From assembly GCA_049999765.1 (NCBI GenBank), contig JBNGIQ010009459.1, forward strand, positions 1 to 62,227: 62,227 nucleotides of DNA. Direction: 5' to 3'. This DNA is from Phaeoceros laevis. Lineage: Eukaryota > Anthocerotophyta > Anthocerotopsida > Notothyladales. Shown in pieces: positions 1 through 11,048 of this stretch. Positions within the stretch are counted from its first letter, which is position 1. Every line of letters begins with the position of its first letter. The notes beneath the pieces are model-generated. The model worked only from the letters and a program-made list of their open reading frames with translations, searched no databases and was not told the origin of the DNA. Made by a program: the position numbers and the translations under genes.

Positions 1-887
1 CAGGTTTCAGAAGCCACAGACCAGTTCCTGACTTTGGCATTCCGGAAACTTGTGTAATTGGTAGGCTGGGCAACATAACATTTGCACTCTGAAGACATCT
101 GCCTTGGTCCAGACCACACTGAAAGCATCACAGGTGTCGCTGACATCAAGAATGTGTGAGGAAACGATGGGAAGCCTACAAACTGCGCCACTTCCGCCCA
201 TTCTCTGGAAGTCGCAATCACGGCGTGGCTGCTCCGTATTGAGCCATGCCCTCCCCTTCTTTGAAAGTTTGAAACAGACAGCCTGCTTCTGTCTGCCAGT
301 GGCTGAAAAGACTGGAAGTCTCCGGTGTGATCATCTGAGAGGTAAAATGCAGCTCATGATCAGCACGAGCTCAGCCTGGTGTTCAGGCAACCACCACCAA
401 CGTTCTGTCGATGGATTTTAGACCAAAAGCCCGTAACCTCAAGACGTCACCGGTCGCCACACCATGACATGAATAATGCACTTTGAGGAAGTGCAGAGAC
501 CGGTAGTGACTGTACAGTACGTCGGCGTCGGCGTGCTCGATTCCCATGTGGATTCCGTCAGCATGACCTTTCTACTACTACTACTATGTACCAAATTGTC
601 AGCACATTGTCAGCACATTGTCAGCATCAGCGTATGAGTTTCTCTTGCTCCGTTGAATGTGTTTGGACAGGCACTTGGCACCCGGCTGCCAACGAACAAT
701 TTCTCGCTACTTTACAAAGCGTTTGCAGTTGGTCGCAGAATTTTGTTCGGTGCTTTTGAGTGGGATCTCCCCCTGGGAATGACACAGTATTCACGTTTTG
801 GCGGGGATGCGACCATCCCTTAGCCTCACTTGTTGAACTTGGAAACAGCCGTGCAATCTGTTCAAAGAAAAACGTTCTGCAGCAACG
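1..887. other. upstream non-coding region
   Basis: I see no convincing gene here. It is presumably the promoter and 5' UTR of the transporter that starts at 888. Three tandem 11-bp units (attgtcagcac) lie at 595-627. The block at about 527-556 is repeated almost exactly at 46523-46551, so part of this stretch is a dispersed repeat. Confidence 0.6.
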
Positions 888-2818
888 ATGACAGAGCCTC
901 CTTCTGATACGGCCAAGAGAGCCCGAGCAAGCTTGCTGAAAGTTCATGTGGCGCTCATTCTCGTGCACTTGGGATTCGCTGGAAATCAAGTTCTGTCCAG
1001 CCTCGTTCTGAAGAGCGGCCTCAGCTCCCTGATCTTCTTGTTATACCGTGGTGTCCTTGCTCTGGTGTTTTTGATACCGGTGGCCTTCTACTCTGAAAGG
1101 TGTATATTTTGACCTTTCAGCAACTCATCCGCGTAGTTCACAGACAATTCTTTTCTTGCTCTTGCATTGAACCAAGCTGGCTAATTCTTGCTTAGGTTGG
1201 GCTGACAGAAAGGACCGACCACCAATCAACTTCAGCACCCTGTTCAGGTTTTTGCAGCTCGGTTTCGCTGGGTAAGTGTGGACATGGAGCTGCCACTCCT
1301 AATGAATCATGGTTGGGGGGATTGTGCTTTGAGTGGACCTAACTCTTGTAGTTCGTGTATCAGAGTATTCTGCAGTCAGGTGCTGTTTCTGGTAGGCATG
1401 GCGTTCACGTCTGCCACGTTTGCTTCAGTGATGTTGAATACAGCTCCAATTTTTACATTTGTGATGGCGACACTCTTGGGGTAACTATTTTATCCAGGTC
1501 AATAGTGCACGAGATCAGATCCTTTTGGTGGATTGTTCGTCATGACCTGTTGTGCTGCCATGACTTCTTTTGGGATATATTCCTGTCACTTTGAAAGGTT
1601 GCCATGCATCATACTATCTGGTTGTTGGCTTGTTCGTCTAGTGCCTGACCACTTACCATCCGTTCAATGGCGTCACAGCTTGGAGCAGGTAAACTACCGA
1701 CGACCAGATGGAGTTGCCAAGGTGTTAGGCACAGTCATTTGTGTGTTAGGTGCCCTGCTGATGTCTATGTATAGAGGCCCAGTCGTTGTTGGCGATGGCT
1801 TTGCCCCATTGCATCATGACTATCAAACTGAGCCTTCTAGTCGCAGACTGAATTTTCTCCTGCTATCCATCGGCGAATGGCAGTTTGGTGCTTTTATCCT
1901 GGTCTTGCAAAATCTTGCATGGTCGGGGTACCTCATTCTTCAGGTGAAGACTAGTACATTACATGAGTAGACTAGCTGCATGCATAGCCACCATACAAAG
2001 AGATCAGTCGGTTCAGCATTTGAGGTGTAGTATGTTTGTTTTGCGGAAGGATCTTGGAATCTAGGAGAGCACGCCTAAAGTTAAGCTTGTCAATTGTTTT
2101 ACCCAGAGCCACACTATGAAGAAGTATCATGCTCCAGTTACCATCACAACGTGGGCCTATGGCTTCTCTACTGTCCTGCTTCTAGCTGTGGCGGTCTGGC
2201 TTGAGAGAGACCCCATGAGGTGGAAGATCAGTGAAGGGATTCAGTGGATAGCGGTTGCTTACGCGGTGCATTTTTCACTTAACCCCTTGGTTACCTCTGA
2301 ACTGCGGATTATTTTATTGGCCTGTACCCTGTGTTGCATCTTCCTGCCTTTTTTTGTCATTCTAACTCAGGTTTGCAGGGTATTATTGCTTCTGGAGTAA
2401 TGTTCACCTTGCAAGCTTGGGGAATTAAGAATGGTGGACCTTTGCTAGTTGTGCTCTACGCGCCCTTTGAGACTGCGGTGGTAGCATTCCTTGATCTGGC
2501 TTTTCTCAATAGCAGCTTGTACTTGGGCAGGTATGTTTCCTGCTTGCGTAGTAGCGTTTAATCTCTTCTTTTCAGTGCGATTTGTTCACATCATTCGAGT
2601 GGACGCTAGTCTTGAATATTGCAAAAACACCAGACTGAGCGCGGTCGCTCTGAAATGTGGCTTGCAGTCTCATTGGGGCTATTGCCGTGGTGGCTGGCCT
2701 GTACCTAGTGACTTGGGGGCAAGCTAAGCGTCTTCGGCTAATGTCAGTGTCTGAAGGAGTCGGGACGTTGGAAAATGCCCGGCTCTTGGGTGCACGAAAT
2801 CCACAAGACGATTCGTGA
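888..2818 (+). CDS. WAT1-related / EamA-type transporter (7 exons)
   Basis: Plant-type drug/metabolite transporter of the WAT1 (Walls Are Thin 1) group, expected in the vacuolar or another endomembrane. Some members export auxin or amino acids; the substrate here is unknown. Exons by hand: 888-1099, 1209-1271, 1352-1480, 1679-1943, 2107-2265, 2379-2530, 2668-2818. All have GT/AG borders and phases agree, giving about 376 residues, the usual family length. Visible family features are the TSATFASVMLNTAPIFTFV helix, a hydrophobic segment around VLGTVICVLGALLMSMYRG, the second EamA half with QAWGIKNGGPLLVVLYAPF, and a last helix LIGAIAVVAGLYLVTWG followed by a short hydrophilic tail. The ATG at 888 is chosen because it precedes the first helix without an upstream alternative. 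Family assignment is firm; substrate is not. Confidence 0.88.
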
Positions 2819-3189
2819 ATGTCAAAATGTCAGGATCTCCATCAGTAAATCTTACTACTGTACATGTTCTGTCGTATCATTTCCCGATGTTACCACAGCT
2901 GCAAAACATCTCCAGGCTTGCCCACGCCACTTCCCATTGCAACTTTTCACTACTCGCTGCCCTAGTTTAACACTTCAGCTAAGCTATAATCAAATCCCCA
3001 CCACTAATGTTCGAGAGAGCCACACAGCTGTGCTATTACTGATACGACATCATTAGCAATTCCACCTACAAACAAGCATTCACGATATCAGACATATCTT
3101 CTTTACTCTCACTTTGATTTCCTGATCAATTCGAACTGCATCAGTTTGTTGCCAAAAATACCAGTTTGTTGAATCAGAACTCATCCTCA

Positions 3190-3560
3190 GACAAGACAAT
3201 ACAGCATCCACTGCAATTCGAACTATCTCAGCTCCAGACTTTGATGAACTGGTTAAACTGGCTGAGGATGCTCCAGACCAACAGCGCTGGCCCACAACAG
3301 TCCACATCGAGCCTCCTAACTTTAGATTCAAGGGATTAGAAGACTTCCAACAGCAGTTTCGACAATGGCGGAACCGACATCTTTTCTTGTGGGGATCCCA
3401 TAATGCGCAAGGAAGGGGGGCTATAGCCCTTTTTCTTCAAGAATTTCTAATTTCTACAACTTTTGCAAGTCGCAGTCTTTCAGGGCAACTTGACATTCAC
3501 GGATGTGACCACTCAAATTAAGGCAGTTATAGAACTAGATGAGCAGTAGGAGCAGCTACT
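3190..3560 (+). pseudogene. unidentified degenerate coding relic
   Basis: A plus-strand reading that includes ISAPDFDELVKLAEDAPDQQ and, further on, FRFKGLEDFQQQFRQWRNR looks protein-like, but it is interrupted and continues in another frame around 3470-3550. I do not recognise the family; a transposon-derived protein is possible. The flanks at 2819-3190 and 3560-4000 contain nothing I can name and are AT-rich. Confidence 0.3.
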
Positions 3561-4009
3561 CTACATACTCATTTCAATACGTACCAGGGCTACAATCTTC
3601 CAGTATGCCAGTTATGGAAATTCGCTTATAAAATTACATACTGCAATACCAATCATGTTAGTCACACAACAGAGACATTTCGATTGATATCAAACCCCAC
3701 CCTGAATGCACCATCTCAGTACCTGGATACAACAGAGCATCCGCTGCTGCTCTGTCAGCACGTTCATTCTCTAACTGCCACAGTGGAGACCCTCCCAATT
3801 AGTAAAACCAAAACTGATCATGTTACCAACAACTCGTGTTACCATATGCGTTTCTTACTCTATCAACTTCGCAAATCTCAAACACTTCGAAATAGCTCGA
3901 TAATAATATCACCTCCCTGTGAAAAACGCTTAGCTCAGGACCCACGGCCATGACGCCACCAACCTACAACATCATGGACCACCCACATACAACATCATTG
4001 ACCACCAAA

Positions 4010-4968
4010 GATGTTGGAGATCCTCACTGCCAGATGCAGCCAGCTTACAACTTTCTGGTCACACCCATGGTACATATGATTTTTCTGTCAACATCACATT
4101 ACCTGCCTCACAATCGGTGATGAGTCACCTCTAGCCTGTAACCTTCTCATTCCCAGATGTAAAGCTGTCCTCATACCATGTATCAAAGCCAGATACTCGG
4201 CTGCATTGTTACCTAACCTCACCTAACCCGACACGTATCTCATACACCTATGAACAATTCACAGAACATTAGTAATCTCCTCCCAACTCACCTTGTCACG
4301 TTCCACAACCCATAATAAAAACCATCACTTACAATATCGTTATCCTCGTTGTACAAAATACAGCCTGCTCCACCTATTCTTGGTATCCCACGACTTGAGC
4401 CATCAAATTCCAGACCACAAATTCTTCTTGGACCCGAACTCTCAGCCTACAACATTTGACCATAACGAATCAATTCTTTCCAACACATACAACACTTGCA
4501 TAATAACAATAAGGACATACCTGGTATATGTTATGCCCCCGGAGACCTCCACTGCCTGACTGAAATTTCACACGCAATACATGTTATCAGATACTATCCC
4601 TTCTATCTCATACAGCCAACATAATGACAATGCTGCTGTCCGCATACCTGATACATGCTTTGCCCCCGTCGACCTACACTGCCAGACTGAAAATTCACAC
4701 ACAACACACACTATCAGCTACTCACATGATATTGCTAACAAGTAGTTTGCTCTCCGAATACCATTCTTATCATGTCTGTCAAAGCTCTCATAGCTACCTT
4801 ACACAGCGTAATTACATCATAAATGACACATACCTGCCCACGGAAATCACCCTTTTCAAGACACAACTCAGCCTCCGCAATACTAAAAAATCCCTTAAAC
4901 TTGGCACCCTTGTAATTAGTAACTAAAGGTTCGCAGACGTCCCATGGACCTTCCATCTGCAGGCGGTC
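4010..4968 (-). pseudogene. RNase H1-like relic (hybrid-binding domain plus RNase H domain)
   Basis: Read on the minus strand, about 4968-4845 encodes a segment with the core VTNYKGAKFKGFFSIAEAE, typical of the RNase H1 N-terminal hybrid-binding domain (Pfam family named viroplasmin, but cellular RNase H1 carries it too). Further downstream, about 4430-4310, comes FDGSSRGIPRIGGAGCIL and then, after a stop, NNAAEYLALIHGMRTALHL at about 4215-4130. These are the first Asp strand and the Glu helix of a plant-type RNase H domain. Stops and frame changes separate the pieces, so this is a broken copy. The middle part contains a degenerate internal duplication (4519-4610 versus 4643-4720). At its 5' end it abuts an NPL-family relic. 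Confidence 0.65.
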
Positions 4969-4974
4969 CTTTGG

Positions 4975-5540
4975 ATGGGTGTCACAGACACCCAATAGCC
5001 CCACCATGCTCACGACGGGTGTCACAGACACTCAATAGCCCCACCAAGCTCACGATCGCTTCCAAGCTTACTACAGTGTCACTAGGACTGTCAAGTGGGG
5101 GCAGCAACGTCATGCGTTGTAGGTGCCAGTAACGGCCCTGTTCCGGGCCTAGGGTTACCGACACGAACTTTTTCGCCATGCGGCGGGCCTCGTTGTCATC
5201 GGCTTTACCTTTGTTGAAATGGAGGTGACGCTCTCAGGATTGCTGGGCTTTACCTTAGTTGAAATAGATGGTGACGCTCCCAGGAATATTGCTGAGCCAT
5301 GGATAGTAACTTTTACTAGTACCGTAGTACTTACTGTACCAGGTGCTCAATTGCAACGTAAGTAGAGATGCACCAGCGGTAAGAACCGGGCGGATGCTGC
5401 ACATGTTGCTCTGCTCCCACGGTGAGATGACCTCTAGTTTTAATTAGTACGAACTTACCATGCGGTGAGGATGGCAAGGCCAGAAGTGGAGACGCCGTTG
5501 GAGTCCTCGCAAGTGAATCGCATGAATTCTTGTAGCTCAA
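4975..5540 (-). pseudogene. NPL-family relic, minus-strand branch
   Basis: Minus-strand reading with MAKKFVSVTLGPEQGRYWHL followed by VSLEAIVSLVGLLSVCDT matches the gene at 13831-14232 (MAKEFVSTTLRPGRGRYLHL and LLGVFDT). Homology continues upstream to about 5540, which parallels 14280-14480, so a whole gene with its 5' flank was once duplicated. A short piece (gggtgtcacagacac) is tandemly repeated at about 4978-5040. The downstream half of the domain is missing because the relic runs into the RNase H1-like relic. Confidence 0.6.
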
Positions 5541-5797
5541 GATTCAGGAGTCGCTTGGACTTTGGGCTTCGCAAGTGGTACTTGTTTGAAACCTACTTAT
5601 TAAGGTGTTTCTCACAGGCATTGGCACAAGCAGCAGAGTGAAGGAGCTCCAGTCCGAACAAGTTTTCTCCTTTTTTGACGGTGGTTTCGTTGCTGGATTG
5701 TTCCGTGATCACATCTGAAGATTCTTCTCTTTCATGAGCAGACTCTCATCCTTTTCAGTTGCAAGCTTCACTTGGGCTGCGGTACCCACCGACCGGT

Positions 5798-6333
5798 ATG
5801 GATGAGCAGTTTTGGGGGTGTGAGCTCACGTTCACAGACGGAGATCGCAATAGCATACCTACAGGAGGCTTAAGGCGTATTAGTAGCAGGTTGGTGTCCT
5901 CAACCGTGAGCCCGGAACGTGGCTGCTACATCCGTCTGCGTCGCATGATTTTGATGCCCCTAAATATTACGAGGTGGAAGCGATTGCAAGTGTGATGGTA
6001 CCGATAGCGGTACCGGTGGGCGGCGGCAATGTGACAGCCCAGGAAGTGGCATTGGGTACCCTTCCGAGGTACAAGCCCTGTAAACCCAGACCCAGGCACT
6101 TGGAATTGGACCTCAGGTTCGACACCGACTTTGCCATAACCCTGGCGCCTATTCCCGGCGGCTATTATGATGTGAAGAGCGTGCCATCACTGCGACTGCA
6201 TCTCTCTGGAAGTCGGGGTGCTATTCCGTCGACTGTACAGCCTCCCCGCAATATTAATTGCCACTGCAGGAGTGAAATAGAGAAGTTGGAACAAAGGATT
6301 CGCAGTTTGGAGGAGCACACGAGACCGCGTTGA
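5798..6333 (+). pseudogene. NPL-family gene copy 1 with an internal frameshift
   Basis: Starts MDEQFWGCELTFTDGD and ends with a short coiled coil containing EKLEQRIRSLEE. It aligns along its whole length with the intact gene at 10515-11048. The two halves are in different frames: the first runs from 5798 to a TGA at 5993-5995, the second is open from before 5974 to 6333. The shift falls near 5960-5975, around the RMILM...VEAIAS junction. Either it is a pseudogene or there is a one-base assembly error. The 5' flank (5700-5760) shares the gtgatcacatct block with the other two plus-strand copies, so it belongs to the same duplication family. Function is inferred only through the NPL fold; see the copy at 10515. 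Confidence 0.6.
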
Positions 6334-7337
6334 AAAAGCTCTTAAGCAATCAGACTCCTACAAGGCCAAGCACGCAAAATCATCCATCTCTCTCTCTCTC
6401 TCCTAGGTAGTCTAAACTCCAACTAAAACTGCCTCAGTTCCTCAGTTCATCCCTGGAGGGCTTGTTGGCTGTAATCTCCTTTATAAATTTATACAGTGTT
6501 TTTTTTTGCAAAAAGGAAAAAGAGATTCTGATCTGAATCAGCTGATGACGGAAATGAATTTGGTAATGAATTTGGTCCCATTTAAATTTGTAGATTGTCT
6601 CATTGTCTTGAATGAGCCTGCTGCTGCTTGCAATTGAACGTCAACTGGTTCCTTTCAAGAGCACCAGTTGCTCTCGAGAGCTGTGATCTTGTGGATGTAT
6701 GTAGTATATATATGCAAATTCCCCTGCCAAGTTAGTAGCAGAAGCTTGGCACTGGGTGGAGGAAAGTTTTAACTTAGCAGTTGTAAGTTGATGCTATATC
6801 TCGACGACTCTTGAACTTTCCACCATCCTGAACATTGTAAATGTATACATAAGTTGCTCATGTTTTCAAATTGACAGTACGGCTGGTCTTCCAAGTCCTG
6901 AAGCTGTCAAGATTAGGTACAGACCTGCACAGGTCAGGACTTGGATCTAGTATATCTACAACCAAACGCCACATGTTTGTGTGTGTTTTAGATTTTCAAG
7001 ACCACCAGTAAAGTGCTCTGCAGGCACTATAGTTCTGAGTCCTGACTGGTTTTTATCCTGAAATGTTTAGGGCTGCAGGCCATGATCCTGAAGATCTGGC
7101 CTTATTAACACGGTTCCCCAGTCTGGCCTGTGTTTTTCTCACAGGCATACAGCAGATTGAATGAAGGACTTTTATTTTTAAAAGGTTTTTTTGGTCCGCA
7201 GACCATTTTTAGGAAAGGGTCTTGCATTCGTGCACGTGGTTATTACTCATTCCCGAATGAGTAATAACTTCCTTGTGAGAAGAGCTCTTACCCGAACAGG
7301 TTTTTCATTTTTTGACAGCGGTTTCTATTTGCATACT
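6334..7337. other. intergenic stretch with a CT repeat and a perfect hairpin
   Basis: There is no gene that I can support. A short CT microsatellite is at about 6388-6404. A perfect inverted repeat with 13-bp arms (gttattactcatt / aatgagtaataac) around a CCCG loop lies at 7239-7268. Confidence 0.6.
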
Positions 7338-9425
7338 AAAACTTAGTCTACTCGTTGTTGTCCAAGTCTGAAGTGGAACACGAGCTCCAGTTCACTCGAC
7401 TATAATGCGGCTTGAACACATCTATCTACGTACTAGACACAATTGGAGTTGGCCTCCAAGTGCTGGGGACGTTGAACATTCTCGAGATCTTGTGACTTGA
7501 GTGGGGCTGTGCACGCGTTCTGAAGGTACAATTTTCCCTGTGATTTGTGCTAAGCTCAAATGTTGCTTCGCGCTTGCAATTGGGGATGGATTGTTCCGTG
7601 ATCACATCTCAAGATTCTTCTGTGTCATGATCAGACTAGTACTGCTGAGCTTCATCATTTGATTTGTTACAAGTGCACCTCGATCGCTATCGGCTGCGCG
7701 GTACCTACCAGGATGGATGACCAGTTTTGGGGGGGTGTGTGCTTACGTTCAGGGACGGGGATCCCAATAACATTAGCCAATTTACTGGATCCGGAAGTCG
7801 CAGGTTGGTGTCCTCACCCGTGAGCCCGGGACCTGGCTGCTACATCCGCCTGCGTCGCATGGTTTTGCTGGGCCCCCAATGTCTGGTGGAATCGATTGTA
7901 AGCGTGGTGGCACCGGTGGCCATGGGCGGCGGCGGAGGGAAACCTGCAGCTAAAGAAGTGGCATTGGGTATCTTTCAGAGGTACGACCACCGTAAACCCA
8001 TACACATAGAATTGGACCTCAAGTTCGACACCGACTTCGTCATAAGCCTGGCACGTCCTCCCGACGCCTGTACACGATTTGATGTGCACAGGCTTTCATC
8101 ACTGCAACTGCATCTCTGTGGAAGCCGGGGTACCATTCCGTCGACACTACTACCTCCCGCCAGTTGCAATTGTTGCAAGAGTGAAACAGAGAAGTTGGAA
8201 CGAAGGATTCGCAGTTTGGAGGCGGAGGACGAGTGAGCCCAAGAGACCACGTGGCAAAAGCTCTTTGACAATCAAGCTTAAGAGTGTGAGCTGTTGACGG
8301 GAATTTGTTCTGTCATGTGCAGCTGGGAAGCACTTGAGATCGGAGGCTGAGAGTCTTGCATTCTCAACTGCATGTAAATTTGTAAAAGTCTTTGTATACA
8401 TGTATTTGCAGCCCAACGTTTGGTGGGAGGAGCTGTGTAGTACGAGTTCGACTTCATGATCAAGTGCGAATCATACATCTAGGAATGCATTGAATGACTT
8501 CAAGTGCAAATCATGCAACCTCACTCTCCTAAGTTGCACTACTGGTGCTGCTGGGAGTCGATGCTGCGAGTCAGGCCACCGGGCTAGGAGTCTCGGGCAG
8601 CATACTAATACCTGTAGGAATGCATTGAACATCTCTGGCCACAGATAGAATTACTCCTATTTCCAGATTCTGCCTCTCCCACACATAGAAAAACTGCTTA
8701 AACCACCGGACCTCATAACACTGGTACTGGCGTGGTCCAATTGTTTCCATGAACAATCTCCTGATCTCGACAATAACACCCCTTTTGTCTCATCACCCTG
8801 GTTTGAACTTTTTAGAAATAACCTAAGGAGTCAGTCCTGACCACAGACTCTTAATCTGCACTACCTGCTCCCTACACTACCTTTCAGAGCTCTGTTGGGC
8901 CATGCTCTCCAAGACACATGAAAGTGCTTGGCGTCTTACAACTCTCAAGGCACAACTGCATGGTAGAGTTCTGAGCACTTACTTGCACTGCACAACTTAA
9001 GCTTTTTTGCTTCATCCCAGCACAATTGGTGAACTTCCTAGCCTCCATTAATGGAATACTGTGTTTCCAGTTCTGGAGGCTTGTGTTCTAAAACTGATCA
9101 ACAGCTAGGACCATCTTCCATCCTCCCATTGTCTCCCTCCAGACATGTATGTCCCTTGCTGTTGATCAGTTGCTGAAAATGGTCCTTGCGGTGGATCAAT
9201 TTCTCAACACATTCAGTTACAATTTTAACACAATCCTGCAGCTCGAAGACCTCAAGCTGGAGCTGTTCAGTGCTTGTCAAAGAGTAGAAGTCACTCGCAA
9301 GAGGTGTGCCGAAGATGTGAGCAGCCTCTCGTATTGGTGACCTAATTATAAGCTGCTCATACGAGTAGCCAAGCACCTAACCAGTTCACAGAAAGCCAAG
9401 CAGGGTTGAACAAGCTTGCATAGTG
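7338..9425 (+). repeat. tandem segmental duplication, copy A
   Basis: This roughly 2.1-kb unit holds an NPL gene copy with both flanks. It begins near tagtctactcgttgttgt (about 7346) and ends near caagcttgca (about 9420). It is repeated immediately downstream at about 9426-12225. Both copies share the 5' flank, the NPL ORF and about 1.1 kb of 3' flank. That 3' flank (8280-9420) contains an antisense 92-codon ORF at 9098-9376 that is broken in copy B, so I do not call it a gene. Confidence 0.85.
7713..8236 (+). pseudogene. NPL-family gene copy 2, frameshifted near its start
   Basis: The open frame from about 7727 to 8236 encodes an NPL-family protein with SPGPGCYIRLRRMVLLGP, KEVALGIF and ELDLKFDTDFVISLA, then a CNCC cluster and a coiled coil EKLERRIRSLEAEDE. 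The expected start MDDQFW at 7713 is out of frame, because the copy has a run of seven Gs where the sister gene at 10515 has five. Copy 2 therefore lost its N-terminus or carries a homopolymer error. The rest of the frame is intact and its differences from the sister are mostly conservative, so a recent event or sequencing error is likely. Confidence 0.65.
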
Positions 9426-9600
9426 AAACTTATTAGTCTACTCGTTGTTGTCGAAGTCCGAACTGAAACACGTGCACGAGCTCCAGTTCACTAGACTATA
9501 ATGCGGCTTGAACACATCTATCTACGTAGACACAATTGGAGTTCGCCTCCAAGTGCTGGGGACGTTGGACATTCTCGAGATCTTGTGACTTGAGTGGGGC

Positions 9601-10303
9601 CATAGTGACAAAACATTTTTGTCAAAACGGAAAATAGCGCGTGGTTGGGGGATTACCGGAAAAGCGATGTGAGGGAAATGGCGGGAGAGTTAGGCTAGCT
9701 ATTGGCGCGCAAATTTTGTTTGCATCGACGAGAGGATCTGCATTATTGGGGGGTAGCTAGGGTTTTAGCAAGGGGTTTGCTACTTATAGCCGAGCCCTTG
9801 ATTTTGGCGGGTGTTTTACGGCGTGGTCCGGATTTGTGCTCTTGAGATACCTGTCCCTTGCATCTGAGCGAGAATTTGAGAGGCTGATTGGAGGCTGATT
9901 GGAGGCTGATAGGAGGCTGATTGGAGGTCTGTGAGAGCCTGTCGATGCCATCAGCACACTGCCCAAGTTCCCGAGGCCCTACCAGCGTGGATTGGAGGAA
10001 CTATACGGCCATTGACCCGTGACCTGTGCTTGTCCCTGTCGCAGGTCTTGGCGTGTATTTTGCTCTCATTCCACAGGTTAGTAGTCACCGGACGGACCGT
10101 TTGCACTTGTGCCTCTGCGTTAACAGTGCCTTTGTTTGATCTGCTCTGTCCTCCTTAAACTTCTGTTCGATGCATTGCTTTCCTACTTTTGCTAACCTGA
10201 TCGGAGAAAACAGAAGTTCTTAACATTCTGTTGGTGCAACCGCACTGCTCCTCCCTAACCAGATAGTTGAGTAGGAACCCCAGTCAAGCAGTGAGCATTT
10301 TCA
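9601..10303. mobile_element. 703-bp insertion with 4-bp target duplication, unclassified
   Basis: Comparison with copy A of the tandem duplication shows an insertion flanked by the direct repeat GGGC (9597-9600 and 10304-10307). The empty site is intact at 7504-7507. The insert begins catagtgacaaaacat and ends gagcattttca. Near its left end is an inverted repeat tgacaaaa-cat-ttttgtca (about 9605-9623), and it contains four degenerate units of gaggctgattg around 9880-9930. It has neither obvious terminal inverted repeats nor a clear TG...CA LTR structure, and no transposase ORF. A non-autonomous element or a solo LTR-like remnant is possible. Confidence 0.65.
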
Positions 10304-10514
10304 GGGCTGTGCACGCGTTGTGAAGATACAATTTTCCCTGTGATTTGTGCTTAGAAGCTCAAGTATTGCTTCGCGCAAGCTTGCAATTGGGAATGGATTG
10401 TTCCGTGATTACATCTCAAGATTCTTCTGTGTCATGATCAGGCTAGTACTGCTGAGCTTCATCATTTGATTCAGTTGCAAGTCCACCTCGGTCGGCTGCG
10501 CGGTACTTACCAGT

Positions 10515-11048
10515 ATGGATGACCAGTTTTGGGGGTGTGAGCTTACGTTCAGGGACGGGGATCCCAATAACATTAGCCAATATACTGGAGGTACTAGCAG
10601 GTTGGTGTCCTCACCCGTGAGCCCGGGACCTGGCTGCTACATCCGCCTACGTCGCATGGTTTTGCTGGGCCCCAGATATAAGCTGGAATCGATAGTAAGC
10701 GTGGTGGCACCGGTGGCCATGGCCACGGGCGGCGGCAGAGGGAAACCTGAAGCTAAAGAAGTGGCATTGGGTATCTTTCCGATGTACGACCAGCGTAAAC
10801 CCAGACCCAGGCACATGGAATTGGACCTCAAGTTCGACTCCGACTTCGTCATAAGCCTGGCACCTGCTCCCTACGCCTATTCTGGAGTATATGATGTGCA
10901 GAGCTTTTCATCACTGCGACTGCATCTCTGTGGAAGCCGGGGTACCATTCCGTCGACAGTACTACCTCCCGCCAGTTGCAATTGTTGCAGGAGTGAACTA
11001 GAGAAGTTGGAACGAAGGATTCGCAGTTTGGAGGCGGATGAGAAGTGA
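10515..11048 (+). CDS. small nucleoplasmin-like (NPL) domain protein, intact copy
   Basis: A 177-residue intronless ORF starting MDDQFWGCELTFRDGD. The FWG motif right after the start, the strand PGPGCYIRLRRMVL, the EVALGIF turn, the MELDLKFDSDFVISLAP strand and the later LHLCGSRG strand follow the order seen in the N-terminal NPL domain of plant HD2 deacetylases and nuclear FKBPs, which form histone-chaperone-like oligomers. After the domain come a CNCC cysteine cluster (about residues 155-158) and a short coiled coil, SELEKLERRIRSLEADEK. There is no acidic tract, FKBP domain or zinc finger, so it would be a minimal NPL protein. The start is fixed by homology with copies at 5798 and 7713. The fold is inferred from motif order; the role (chaperone, oligomeric scaffold) is a guess. 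Confidence 0.72.
   Translation: MDDQFWGCELTFRDGDPNNISQYTGGTSRLVSSPVSPGPGCYIRLRRMVLLGPRYKLESIVSVVAPVAMATGGGRGKPEAKEVALGIFPMYDQRKPRPRHMELDLKFDSDFVISLAPAPYAYSGVYDVQSFSSLRLHLCGSRGTIPSTVLPPASCNCCRSELEKLERRIRSLEADEK

Noticed and set aside
9098-9376. Antisense 92-codon ORF in the 3' flank of NPL copy A
   Set aside because: In the sister copy B the same stretch is broken by indels, so it is not under coding selection.
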